A DNA stretch of 64,000 nucleotides from G963667675 sp965249215 (GTDB lineage: Bacteria; Chloroflexota; Dehalococcoidia; Lucifugimonadales; UBA3495), in the NCBI GenBank assembly GCA_965249215.1, contig CBDFLN010000002.1:186001-250000 (forward strand). Direction: 5' to 3'. The notes beneath the pieces are model-generated. The model made no database searches. It was not told the origin of the DNA and was given only the letters and a program-made list of their open reading frames with translations. Below, piece by piece: positions 52,208 through 60,929 of this stretch. Each line of letters starts with the position of its first letter. The first letter of the stretch is position 1. The translations under genes and the position numbers were made by a program.

Positions 52208-52277
52208 GGGATAGGTCTGAAGCCGGGGTCAGTGGACGGGCCTATGGCTCCCAAAGTCCCAATGCCTCGTTAGACTC

Positions 52278-53072
52278 CTAAAGGACTGCGTAGTCCACGT
52301 CCCGCTGGTCGGTGATGAACATCTTGCCTGGGCCGTGGGTCAGCATCAACGGGGGCTTGCAGTTAAGCGCCACCGCTTGCGGCGTCACCCCGCAGGCCCA
52401 GAACACCGGCTCCTCGCCCGGCAGCACCTCCACCGGGTCTCCGAAATCGGGCCGGTCCAGGTCCTTTATCCCGATGGCCCCAGGGTCGCCGATGTGCACC
52501 GGCGCTCCGTGGGTTGCGGGGAATCGGGACGTGACCTGCACCGCCCGCACTATCTGGTCGCGTTTTATCGGCCGCATGCTCACCACCATCGGACCCGAAA
52601 ATACCCCCGCCGGAGTGGTCGCGATATTGGTGATGTACATCGAAACGTTGCACTGCTTGTCCTGGTGCCGCAGGGGAATCCCCGCCTCCACCATGGCGGT
52701 CTCGAAAGAGAAGCTGCAGCCCAGCAGGAAGGACACCAGGTCGTCCCGCCAGTAGTCCACCAGCGACTCCACCTGTGCGGTGAACTCGCCGCGCTCGTAC
52801 ACCCGGTACGCCGGCAGGTCTGTGCGGATGTCCGCTCCGGGCGCCGTCAACTTGGGCTCCGTCTGACCCGGCTCCAGCACCTCCAGCAACGGGCACGGTT
52901 TGGGGTTGCGCTGGCAAAACAGCAGAAAGTCGAAGGCCAGGTCCTTGGGGAGGATGGCCAGGTTGGCCTGCACGTGTCCCGGGGCCACGCCCGACGTCAC
53001 TCCCCGCCACTGGCCACAGCGTATAAGTTGCCTTACCTCGCTGGCTGCTTCCGGCAATACCTGGGTCGTCAT
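52278..53072 (-). CDS. DUF1445 family putative hydro-lyase (D-glutamate cyclase N-terminal-like)
   Basis: The 264-aa protein has the DUF1445/YcsI signature: RQLIRCGQWRGVTSGVAPGH, ILPKDLAFDFLLFCQRNPKP, FLLGCSFSFETAMVEAGIP, MVVSMRPIKR and the terminal VFWACGVTPQAVALNCKPPL. Most genomes annotate it as 'putative hydro-lyase'. Together with the following DUF4392 gene (70 nt downstream) it reproduces, as two cistrons, the domain order of DGLUCY. Confidence 0.92.
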   Translation of the reverse strand: MTTQVLPEAASEVRQLIRCGQWRGVTSGVAPGHVQANLAILPKDLAFDFLLFCQRNPKPCPLLEVLEPGQTEPKLTAPGADIRTDLPAYRVYERGEFTAQVESLVDYWRDDLVSFLLGCSFSFETAMVEAGIPLRHQDKQCNVSMYITNIATTPAGVFSGPMVVSMRPIKRDQIVRAVQVTSRFPATHGAPVHIGDPGAIGIKDLDRPDFGDPVEVLPGEEPVFWACGVTPQAVALNCKPPLMLTHGPGKMFITDQRDVDYAVL

Positions 53073-53438
53073 GCAAGTCCCCCTCTATCGTCGCTCAGTA
53101 TCCGGCATGGGACGCTGGTGTTCCGGTTGTGCCGGACTTTCCGCCAGCCAAGAAAGACCATAGGCGTCTTCTTTAGCTGTCATCATAATAAGAGAGCCAG
53201 GCCCAGTCAATTTGTCTCTATCCGGCGTTGGGGCAATGTGAGCGTCGGGACTGAAAATTCTACCTCCCCTCCCATTTCGGGTCGCCGGAGGTCTTGGAGT
53301 TGAGGCGCGGGGCTGGTTTTCGTTGCAACGGATGGCGAACGAATGGGCCATCTGCGCCCGTCAAGACCCATCAGGCCTTAGTTTGAGGACGGGCCTTCGG
53401 GGCTGTCAACGGAGAGTTGACAGTGGAAGAGAGGGCGT
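53073..53438. other. Intergenic region, no gene supported
   Basis: About 365 bp between the DUF1445 gene and the VapC gene. A weak inverted repeat lies near 53101-53142 (CCGGCATGG / CCGGTTGTGCCGG words). Plus-strand frames here run into the toxin gene antisense and have no ribosome site, so I list none. Confidence 0.5.
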
Positions 53439-53867
53439 TCAGGCCAAGACAGGGTTGTCAAGAGTAACGACCGAGTCGCCGTGTTCCGTCGCTGCCAGCG
53501 CGTTGGCGAAGCGGGCGTCTGCCGTCACCAGCGTCGCACCCACCCGATGCGCCAATGCCAGATACAAACAGTCATACACCGGCCGCTCCAGTGCAAGCGC
53601 CAGGCGGACCGCCTCCGGACTGTACTCTTCATCCTCTGACCAACGAACAGGTGCGTCTGAAATTGCCGCCGCTAGGGTTCCGGCTCTGCTGCGCTCCAGC
53701 TCCCCTGTCCGAACCTTGCGCCACAGTGCGTTACCGACCTCCGACGCCAGCAGGCGAGGAGCATGGAGCTCATGACGGCTTTCAAGCAACCGACCGGCTT
53801 CGGCGGAGTACTCTTCTTCTACAAACCATTTGACCGCTACGCTGGCGTCCACCACCAGGCGCATCAT
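53439..53867 (-). CDS. vapC: VapC-type PIN toxin
   Basis: The 142-aa PIN nuclease has the acidic residues in order: LVVDASVAVKWFVEEE, LASEVGNALWRK, PVYDCLYLALAHRVGATLVT and ADARFANAL. The type is COG4113-like. Its ATG overlaps the antitoxin stop by 4 nt. It is not closely similar to the PIN toxin at 23211. Confidence 0.9.
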   Translation of the reverse strand: MMRLVVDASVAVKWFVEEEYSAEAGRLLESRHELHAPRLLASEVGNALWRKVRTGELERSRAGTLAAAISDAPVRWSEDEEYSPEAVRLALALERPVYDCLYLALAHRVGATLVTADARFANALAATEHGDSVVTLDNPVLA

Positions 53868-54121
53868 GTATCCCTATGGCCGCTTTCGCGGTCTTCACGA
53901 ATCAGCATGTATGAAGGCGTCTGAGGAAGTACGGGAGTTTCTTTGCGCAATCTTTCGGACAGGTCTCGGAACGCTCTGACCTTTTCCTCCATCCCGTCCT
54001 GCGCCGCCTCCTCCAAAATGTGGCGCGCCTCGCCCTCCAGGGAACGGTTGTTCGCGGCGGCGCGGAGTTTCAGCCGTCTGACTACGTCATCGTCCAGGCG
54101 TCGCACGTGTACGGTCCCCAT
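53864..54121 (-). CDS. FitA-like ribbon-helix-helix antitoxin
   Basis: The 85-aa protein begins GTVHVRRLDDDVVRRLKLRA and continues NNRSLEGEARHILEEAA, the FitA/Arc-type RHH fold that pairs with VapC/FitB toxins. The Pro-rich C-terminal tail should wrap the toxin. It is the first gene of the operon, with low-GC sequence (CTAACAATATGGTAGCATG) just upstream as a likely promoter region. Confidence 0.88.
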   Translation of the reverse strand: MGTVHVRRLDDDVVRRLKLRAAANNRSLEGEARHILEEAAQDGMEEKVRAFRDLSERLRKETPVLPQTPSYMLIREDRESGHRDT

Positions 54122-54230
54122 GACTTACCCCCCGAGTGGTGTGCTAACAATATGGTAGCATGATTCTATAGTGATGCAACGGCCCGCTGAAGATGGCAGG
54201 CGACATGTTTTGCGGCACTAAGTCCGATAG

Positions 54231-54340
54231 CCCGTTCGTGGTGAGCCCTTCGACAAGCTCAGGACAGGACTCTCGAACCAAACGAGCGGGCGGATGCGGA
54301 GATGTTCGTGTCCTTCGACCAACTCAGGGCGAACGGGGGG
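54231..54340. repeat. Inverted copy of repeat family A
   Basis: CCCGTTCGTGGTGAGCCCTT, CGACAAGCTCAGGACAGGAC, TCTCGAACCAAACGAGCGGG and a second, diverged copy (TCCTTCGACCAACTCAGGGC) are the reverse complements of the units at 8445 and 33431. The rest of the gap to the response regulator (54341-54492) holds nothing I recognise. Confidence 0.85.
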
Positions 54341-54492
54341 CTGGGCCTTATTCTATCAAGTCATATTGCGTCGCAGCCCCGCCCACCAAACGCCCGTGGT
54401 ATCGGGTGATATACTTTTCTGTGTGCTCTGACGCTTCCTGAATCGCATGAAGCTACGGCTGTGTCTTCAAACCTGAGTATTAACGAGTTGCG

Positions 54493-55176
54493 GTGTTGGA
54501 CTTACCGGTACATAGGGTAGCCTTGCTGGCGGGCCAGGACAACGGCGTCGGCCCCCTGGTGGACATGCTCGACCGTGCCGGCTTGGCTTGCCTGCGCGGC
54601 TCCGACCTGACCGATCTGGACGGCGACGGCGCGGAGCGGCAGCCGGAGGCCGCCCTCGTCGACCTGGCGTCCCTCGACCTGGCACAGGGCAGGCTCTTGA
54701 TTGAACAGTGCAAAGAGCTCCGGATACCGGTTTTGGCCCTAGCGTCCCTGGACGGCGAGTCCGAGTACGACCCCTCCCTGAACCCCGACGAGCTGGTCTT
54801 TTATCCCGTCCGCGAGGCCGAGCTGTTCCCCAGGCTCAAGCAGGCCGTCTATCGGGTCAGGGGCCCCGCAAGTTCCCAGTTGCTGCGGGCCAGGGAGTTG
54901 ACCATCGACCTGGAACGCTACGACGTAACGGTCGCCGGCCGGCGAGTTGCGCTGAAGTACAAGGAATTCCAGTTGCTGGTGCTGCTGGCTTCCAATCCGG
55001 GCCGGGTCTATTCACGGGAGTCCCTGCTCAGCCAGGTGTGGGAATACGACTACCTGGGCGGCACCCGCACCGTCGACGTTCACGTGCGCCGCCTGCGCTC
55101 CAAGATAGAGTCTCCCGGCCGCACGTTTATAGAGACCATCTACCAAGTAGGCTACCGCTTCAAAGCCCCGGACTAG
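54493..55176 (+). CDS. OmpR/PhoB-type regulator with degenerate receiver
   Basis: The 227-aa protein has a C-terminal winged-helix DNA-binding domain that is fully typical: VALKYKEFQLLVLLASNPG, YSRESLLSQVWEYDYLGGTR, TVDVHVRRLRSKIE and TIYQVGYRFK. The N-terminal 115 or so residues keep a receiver-like fold (AALVDLASL with a possible phospho-Asp). But the acidic pair after strand 1 is absent (LLAGQDNG) and the strand-5 Lys is replaced (VFYPVRE). No histidine kinase is adjacent. It may work without phosphorylation. It converges on the MMPL gene with a 4-nt overlap. Confidence 0.88.
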   Translation: MLDLPVHRVALLAGQDNGVGPLVDMLDRAGLACLRGSDLTDLDGDGAERQPEAALVDLASLDLAQGRLLIEQCKELRIPVLALASLDGESEYDPSLNPDELVFYPVREAELFPRLKQAVYRVRGPASSQLLRARELTIDLERYDVTVAGRRVALKYKEFQLLVLLASNPGRVYSRESLLSQVWEYDYLGGTRTVDVHVRRLRSKIESPGRTFIETIYQVGYRFKAPD

Positions 55177-57398
55177 ACCCGCGGGGCCGCAGCCCGCGAG
55201 GGCCACCAGTTCCATCGTCCGAACAGGGCAACCAGCGCCGGCACTATCAGCGTGCGCGTGATGAAGGTGTCTATCAACACGCCGGCGGCCACCGCAAAGC
55301 CAAGCTGCATCAGGTCCTGAAGGGGTAGGACCATCAACGCCGAAAACGTGCCGGCCAGTATCATCCCGGCGGAGGTGATCACGGGACCCGTACGGGCGAG
55401 AGCGTGACCGGCCGCTTCCGTCAGCGGCGCCCCCCTGACCTCTTCCCGGATGCGCGACATCAGGTAAATGTTGTAGTCGACGCTCAAGGCGTTGAGAAAC
55501 ACGAACAGGAAGAACGGGACGCCCTGGCCAACCCCCGGGTGACCCATGGCCACCACAAAGACCAAGACGGCCAGCCCGAGAGTCGAGAAATAGGTGAATG
55601 CTATCGTCGCCATCAGGTAAAGAGGAGCAATCAGAGAGCGGAGCAGTATCGCGAGCACAACGCCGATAGCCAGCAGTATCAATGGCAGCACCACGAACGT
55701 GTCTCGGGTGTTCGCCGTGCGGGTGTCTTGCTCCTGGGCGGTGTCTCCTCCAACCAGCACGCTCCCAGCAGGAAGGCCCGCCGCCGCGGCGCTCTCCCGG
55801 GCCAGGGTGCGCAGTTCCGGGATAGTGTTGAGGCCCTCAATCGAAAACGGGTTGACAGTTAGTACAGCGTGGATCACCACCGTGCCGCCGTCCTCGGAGA
55901 TGAAGCGCGACACTTCCTCCTCCGGCAGCTCCGAACCGGGGGGGACGTCCACTCCCCATGGACGGCTCGGCCCCGCCACTCTGGCAACGCCGGGATGCTC
56001 CGATAGGTCTACGGTTATCTTATCGATTCTTTGGAGTGAGACTGGATCGAGAGCGCCCTCACCGGGCGGCAATGAAATGTAGACCAGCGTGGGGGCAAGT
56101 TCTCCGGTAGGAAACCCCTCTCTGAGCAGCTCGAAGCTGCGGACCGACTCGGTATCTTTGGGAAGACTCGCCAGGCTGTCGTAATTGGTCTGGAAGGGCG
56201 TCAACCCGACTATCAGCAAAGCGAGAACAATCCCAGTTACCGCCAGCGTTGCTAACGGGCGCTTCAGGACTACGGCTCCGATCCTGCCGTAAACGCTGCC
56301 CCGCCAGGGCGCGGCCTCCTCTGCCCCTGTGCTTAGCCGCGGACGCGCCGGCCAGAATGCGGACCGCCCGACTATGGTGAGAACCGCAGGTACCAGGGTG
56401 ATCGCGGCAAGCATCATGAGCGCAACGGCCACCGCAATGACCGGCCCCAGGGCCTGGTAGGACCGCAACGTGGCCAGCAGGAGCACCGCCGACGCAATCA
56501 GTATTGTCGCCCCCGCCGACGCCACCGCGCCCCCGACGCCCCGCATGGTTTGCCGCATCGCTTCGTGGCGGTCCTGGTGGCGGGTTAACTCCTCCCGGAA
56601 TCGCGCCGAGACGAACAGCACGTAATCGGTGCCCGTGCCGAACAGCACCACCGTCATGATTCCCGTGGTCTGGGCCGACACCGCCAGGTCCAACCGTTGC
56701 GCCAGCCCCCCGCCGACGGCATTGGCCAGCATGAACACCGTCCCAACCGCCAGCAACGGCAGCGCCGCCATGATGGGCGAGCGATAAATCAGCAGCAGCA
56801 GGACCAGTACCAGCAGCACCGTGACCAGCAGCAGCAGCGTATCGATCTGCGAGAAAACACCGATCAGGTCTACCAGCAGGCCTCCGGCCCCGCCCACTGC
56901 GACCTCGACGCCCGGCAGGCCCAACGCCGCCGTCCGGTCCCGGATCTCGTTCACGGTGTCGGCGAATGCTTCCTCGGCGGCCGAGCCGGTGACGTCTACG
57001 AAGACGTACATGGTCGTGCCGTCCTTGGACACCAGGCCGCCCTGCGCGCCGGCGCCCTGTTCCGGGGAGCGGACACGGCCCACGTTGGCCGGCGCATCGG
57101 GCCCCGACAGCCACCGGCCGAGTTCGGCGGCCGCCCCGTACGCAGCCGGCCCAAGGCCGGACTCTGCGCGGAAGACTACGAGGACCGGCGTGCCCGTCGA
57201 GGGAAAACGATCCCGCGCCAGCTCGTAGGCCCGGGTTGCCTCGGAGTCCTTGGGCAGGAAAAACGCTTGGTCGTTCTCCCGCACCTGGTTCAGGGACGGC
57301 AGTTGCGAGATTAACAGGCCCGAAATAATGACCCAGGCGAGGAGCGTTATCCACTTGCCCCGGCGGCTGCTCGCGAAGTCGGTCAGGTATGCGAGCAT
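55173..57398 (-). CDS. MMPL family RND-type transporter
   Basis: The 741-aa protein has the RND layout: TM1 (WITLLAWVIISGLLISQLP), an extracytoplasmic loop of about 150 residues, five TM helices with FGTGTDYVLFVSARFREEL (the MMPL TM4 proton-relay Asp-Tyr), a second TM7 and loop, then five TM helices with LNALSVDYNIYLMSRIREEV. Members export lipids or hydrophobic compounds using proton motive force. The length is that of the MmpL/YdfJ group. The regulator at 54493 is convergent and could control it, but that is only position. Confidence 0.93.
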   Translation of the reverse strand: MLAYLTDFASSRRGKWITLLAWVIISGLLISQLPSLNQVRENDQAFFLPKDSEATRAYELARDRFPSTGTPVLVVFRAESGLGPAAYGAAAELGRWLSGPDAPANVGRVRSPEQGAGAQGGLVSKDGTTMYVFVDVTGSAAEEAFADTVNEIRDRTAALGLPGVEVAVGGAGGLLVDLIGVFSQIDTLLLLVTVLLVLVLLLLIYRSPIMAALPLLAVGTVFMLANAVGGGLAQRLDLAVSAQTTGIMTVVLFGTGTDYVLFVSARFREELTRHQDRHEAMRQTMRGVGGAVASAGATILIASAVLLLATLRSYQALGPVIAVAVALMMLAAITLVPAVLTIVGRSAFWPARPRLSTGAEEAAPWRGSVYGRIGAVVLKRPLATLAVTGIVLALLIVGLTPFQTNYDSLASLPKDTESVRSFELLREGFPTGELAPTLVYISLPPGEGALDPVSLQRIDKITVDLSEHPGVARVAGPSRPWGVDVPPGSELPEEEVSRFISEDGGTVVIHAVLTVNPFSIEGLNTIPELRTLARESAAAAGLPAGSVLVGGDTAQEQDTRTANTRDTFVVLPLILLAIGVVLAILLRSLIAPLYLMATIAFTYFSTLGLAVLVFVVAMGHPGVGQGVPFFLFVFLNALSVDYNIYLMSRIREEVRGAPLTEAAGHALARTGPVITSAGMILAGTFSALMVLPLQDLMQLGFAVAAGVLIDTFITRTLIVPALVALFGRWNWWPSRAAAPRV

Positions 57399-57449
57399 CG
57401 TCTGCCCGCGCCATCAGGCCGGATTCTGTCCAAGTTAGAGCACGTCATC

Positions 57450-57471
57450 AAAGCCGATTCTTCACGGCTTT
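57450..57471 (-). terminator. Possible hairpin terminator between recG and the MMPL gene
   Basis: AAAGCCG (57450-57456) and CGGCTTT (57465-57471) form a 7-bp stem with an 8-nt loop; A/T pairs at its base give a short U-tract in either direction. A second hairpin, GGGGCG/CGCCCC (57522-57538), lies nearer the recG stop. Confidence 0.45.
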
Positions 57472-57561
57472 CAAGTATCGACACCCCAGTCGGGATGTCA
57501 ACGATGTCGACGCGATAAATGGGGGCGCCTTTCGCCCCTGCAGGGCAGTCCTGCGGCAGGG

Positions 57562-60066
57562 TCAGCTTGCCTCGGCGCTCACCGCATCGAGGAAGCGGGC
57601 CACGTGACTGGCCAACTCGACGTGCTTCTTTTGCTTTAGTTGCGGGTCCTGCTCCATCACCTTAGCCGCTTCTTGCCGGGCCGACTCCAGCAGTTGCCGG
57701 TCCGACAGGTGGGCCATTCGCAGGTTGGGCAGCCCGCTCTGCCGGGTGCCGAAGAAGTCTCCCGGCCCCCTTAGCTCCAGGTCCACCTCGGCCAGGCGGA
57801 AGCCGTCGTGGATTTCCTCCAGGGCCGACAGGCGTTCCTTGGCCACGTCCGAAGGCGAGTCCGACATCAGGATGCAATAGCTCTTGTGCTCGCCCCGGCC
57901 CACCCGGCCTCGAAATTGGTGCAGCTGGGCCAGCCCGAACCGGTCCGAGCCCTCTATCATCATCACCGTGGCATTGGCTACGTCTATGCCCACTTCCACC
58001 ACCGCGGTGGACACCAGGATGTCCACTTCCCCGTCGCGGAACCGGCGCATGACCTTGTCCTTGTCCTTGGAAGACATCCGGCCGTGGAGCAGCCCCAGTT
58101 TCAGGTCTGGAAAGACCTCAGCAGACAGCCGCTCGTATTCCTCGGTGGCGGCCTTGGCCTCGATGACTTCCGACTCCCCAACCAGTGGGCAAATCACGAA
58201 GGCCTGCCTGCCCTCCTGAGCCTGCTTGCGGATAAAGCCGTAGGCCGCCTCCCGGCGTTCCGGGCCCAGCCATCGGGTCGCCACCGTCTCCCGCCCTGCG
58301 GGGAGCTCGTCTATGGTCGAAATGTCCAGGTCGCCGTACAGCGTCAGCGTAAGGGTGCGGGGAATTGGCGTCGCCGACATGATTAGCGTGTGGGGAGTTT
58401 CCAATCCTCGTTGCCGCAACGCCGACCGCTGCAGCACCCCAAACCGGTGCTGCTCGTCGGCCACGGCCAGCGCCAGCTTGGGCAGCGACATGCCCGCCTG
58501 TATCAGGGCGTGGGTGCCTATCAGCAGGTCCAGAGTTCCGTTGGCGGCCATCTCGGTCAGTTCCCGCTTCCGAGACGCCCTGGTGCTGCCGGTCAGCAGG
58601 CCCACCGACACCGGCCGGGCCAGCGATTTCAGGTACACCGACAGCAGATAGTCGGACTGGACCGGCCTGGCCATGCCCCCCAGCAGGCGCGACACCGTCT
58701 GAAAGTGCTGCTCCGCCAGCACCTCCGTGGGCGCCATCACCGCTCCCTGGTATCCGCCGGCCGCCGCCTTGAGCAAGGCAGCCAGGGCCACCACGGTCTT
58801 GCCGCTGCCTACCTCGCCCTGGAGCAGCCGGTTCATAGGAGGCGTGCCCCGCTCCAGGTCGCCGTCGATTTGCTCGATGCACCGCTTCTGGGCCCCGGTA
58901 AGCTGGAAAGGCAGCGACGACAGGAAGCCTTCCGCCACCTCCGGTTGGTTCCCGATAGCAATGCCCTGCACCGACCTGTTCTGGCTCTTCTTTCGCCTCA
59001 GCACCGCCAGCTGGAGGGTGAAAAGCTCGTCGAAAGCCAGGCGCGTCCGCGCCGCTTCCCGCTGGCCCTCGTCCTCCGGGAAGTGGGCCTGCTGGATGGC
59101 GTCCGCCAGCGGCATCAGGCCGGCGCGGGCCAGCAGGTCATCTGGTAATAGCTCGTCCACGCCGCCCAGCCACTCCTGCAACGCCTGCCAGGTCAACCGC
59201 CTCAGGTTGCGGCCGGTGAGACCCTCGGTCAGCGGGTACACCGGCACCAACCGGCCCACGTGAATCGGCGCTTGCCCCTGGTCCAGCAGCTCGTACTCCG
59301 GCGACTCCAGCACCAGCTGCCCCCTGTACACGTCCGGCTTGCCGCTGACCGCTATCCGGGTGTTCGGCTTGATGGTCCGCGCCAGGTATCGCTGCCCGAA
59401 CCATATCACCCGGATGTTGCCCGTCTCGTCGCTGAGCACCGCCTCGGTGTCCTTGCGCTTCCCTTGACGCCCGCCGGTGACCATGTGAACGTCCCAAACG
59501 TCGGCCACCACCGTGCATTCTTCTCCGGGGGAAAGCTCCGATATCTTGGAGAAATTCGAGTAGTCGGCGTGCCTGCGGGGGAACAAGTACAGCAGGTCGC
59601 GGACGCTCTCCACGTCCAGCTTGGCCAGCCGGGCGGCGGTCTTGGTGTCCACGCCACGCAGCCGGGTCACCGGCGAGTCCACGGTCAGACCTGATGGGGG
59701 CTTGCGGCGCGTTCCGCCCTTGGAAGCCGCTCCAGGGCCCTTGAAGGCCGCTTTTGCTGGCGCAGCAGGGGCAGCGGCTACCGGCGCCGCCGCGTCCGCT
59801 GGGCCGTCGTCGTTCAACACCGCTTGCCACTCGCCGGCCCATTGCCGGCGTTCCTCCGGCGACATCCGGCTGTAGAGGCGGCCCGTGAGCTGCTCGGCCA
59901 GGTCCCCGCCGGCAACAAGCTCTGCCATCTCTGAGGACCAGCGTTGGAGGAATTTGTCCAGGCCGCCTACAACGGCCCGGTCGTCGAAACCCCGGGACTC
60001 TTCCAGCCGCAGGATGTTGCGCAGGGAGTCCCGCCAGGTTGGAGAGCCGCTGCCGGCAGGGGCCAT
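57562..60066 (-). CDS. recG: ATP-dependent DNA helicase RecG
   Basis: The 834-aa protein has a wedge/OB region (RLRGVDTKTAARLAKLDVES, FPRRHADYSNF), helicase motif I LQGEVGSGKTVVALAAL, Ia MAPTEVLAEQHF, II VADEQHRFGVLQR, III SATPIPRTL, and motifs IV-VI (STAVVEVGIDVANATVM, HQFRGRVGRGEHKSYC). It ends with the RecG TRG-like helical hairpin. It remodels stalled replication forks. It has an N-terminal extension of about 130 residues with an Ala/Pro linker, as in other Chloroflexota-type RecGs. ATG 60066 overlaps the DegV stop by one base. Confidence 0.97.
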   Translation of the reverse strand: MAPAGSGSPTWRDSLRNILRLEESRGFDDRAVVGGLDKFLQRWSSEMAELVAGGDLAEQLTGRLYSRMSPEERRQWAGEWQAVLNDDGPADAAAPVAAAPAAPAKAAFKGPGAASKGGTRRKPPSGLTVDSPVTRLRGVDTKTAARLAKLDVESVRDLLYLFPRRHADYSNFSKISELSPGEECTVVADVWDVHMVTGGRQGKRKDTEAVLSDETGNIRVIWFGQRYLARTIKPNTRIAVSGKPDVYRGQLVLESPEYELLDQGQAPIHVGRLVPVYPLTEGLTGRNLRRLTWQALQEWLGGVDELLPDDLLARAGLMPLADAIQQAHFPEDEGQREAARTRLAFDELFTLQLAVLRRKKSQNRSVQGIAIGNQPEVAEGFLSSLPFQLTGAQKRCIEQIDGDLERGTPPMNRLLQGEVGSGKTVVALAALLKAAAGGYQGAVMAPTEVLAEQHFQTVSRLLGGMARPVQSDYLLSVYLKSLARPVSVGLLTGSTRASRKRELTEMAANGTLDLLIGTHALIQAGMSLPKLALAVADEQHRFGVLQRSALRQRGLETPHTLIMSATPIPRTLTLTLYGDLDISTIDELPAGRETVATRWLGPERREAAYGFIRKQAQEGRQAFVICPLVGESEVIEAKAATEEYERLSAEVFPDLKLGLLHGRMSSKDKDKVMRRFRDGEVDILVSTAVVEVGIDVANATVMMIEGSDRFGLAQLHQFRGRVGRGEHKSYCILMSDSPSDVAKERLSALEEIHDGFRLAEVDLELRGPGDFFGTRQSGLPNLRMAHLSDRQLLESARQEAAKVMEQDPQLKQKKHVELASHVARFLDAVSAEAS

Positions 60067-60926
60067 CAGGAGTTGGACATATCGCCGGCGCGGGCCAGCG
60101 CCACGCCCACTCCTCCGGGGCCTACGTAGGCGCCCAAGGCGGGGCCAAACCGTGCGACCACTATTTCATCGAGGGGGACCAGCGCCGCCAGCCTGGTCTT
60201 CAGAGACTGCGCCTCTTCTGGCTGGGTGCTGTACACCACTGCCAGTTGGTCCAACGGAGCGAGCTGTTCCGCCAGCTCCACCAGCCGCGGCAGGGCCCGG
60301 CCCCGGCTCCGCACCCGCTCCACCGGATGTACGACGCCATCCTGAATCGTCAGTATGGGCTTGACGTTCAGCGCCGACCCGACGAAGGCCTGGGCTTTGC
60401 CAATTCGCCCACCCTTTTGGAGGTAGGTCAACGTGTCGAGCAGGAAAAGGCCGTGGTACCGGGAAATCCCTTGCCGGGCCTGTTCGGCCAGCTGGCTGTG
60501 GGACTGGGCATCCGCCGCCTGCCGGGCCGCCGACAGCGCCATCAACCCCAACGGAATCGACGCCAGCTGGGAATCGATTACCTCGATGCGGCCCGCGGCC
60601 TCGTCGCCCAGCGCCGCCCGCGCCTGTTCCGCCGAATTCACCGTGCCGCTGAGCTTCCCCGACACGTGCATCGACACCACGTCGTGCCCTTGCCCCAGTA
60701 GCTGCCGGTACGCCGCCGTGAAGTCGGCCACCGACGGCTGGGCCGTGGTGGGCAGAGGTCCGCCGGCCTCCAGCTTGCTGTAGAACTCGTCCGCCGTGAT
60801 GTCCACGCCGCCCCTATAGGGCTTGTCGTCGATTATCACGTAGGCTGGGACTACGGTGATATCCCATTGCTTCGCCAACTCTAGGGGCAGGTCGGATGCG
60901 CTGTCCGTTACTATTCTCACTGCCAT
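60066..60926 (-). CDS. fakB: DegV/FakB fatty-acid-binding protein
   Basis: The 286-aa protein has the DegV pattern IVTDSASDLPLELAKQWDIT, then LPTTAQPSVADF (fatty-acid carboxylate loop), HVSGKLSGTVNSAEQA, GRIGKAQAFVGSALNVKPIL and the terminal GPGGVGVALA. FakB delivers a fatty acid to FakA for phosphorylation. It lies 3 nt downstream of the fakA homologue and is coupled to recG after it. Confidence 0.92.
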   Translation of the reverse strand: MAVRIVTDSASDLPLELAKQWDITVVPAYVIIDDKPYRGGVDITADEFYSKLEAGGPLPTTAQPSVADFTAAYRQLLGQGHDVVSMHVSGKLSGTVNSAEQARAALGDEAAGRIEVIDSQLASIPLGLMALSAARQAADAQSHSQLAEQARQGISRYHGLFLLDTLTYLQKGGRIGKAQAFVGSALNVKPILTIQDGVVHPVERVRSRGRALPRLVELAEQLAPLDQLAVVYSTQPEEAQSLKTRLAALVPLDEIVVARFGPALGAYVGPGGVGVALARAGDMSNS

Positions 60927-60929
60927 GGC

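Noticed and set aside
53323..53775. 150-aa plus-strand ORF over the VapC gene
   Set aside because: Antisense to a clear PIN toxin with a coupled antitoxin.
55404..57314. Long plus-strand ORFs antisense to the MMPL gene
   Set aside because: Shadow frames of a high-GC membrane-protein gene; they lack motifs and starts.
58390..59148. 252-aa plus-strand ORF antisense to recG
   Set aside because: Composition is Arg/Gln/His-rich as expected for an antisense shadow; recG motifs are unambiguous on the other strand.
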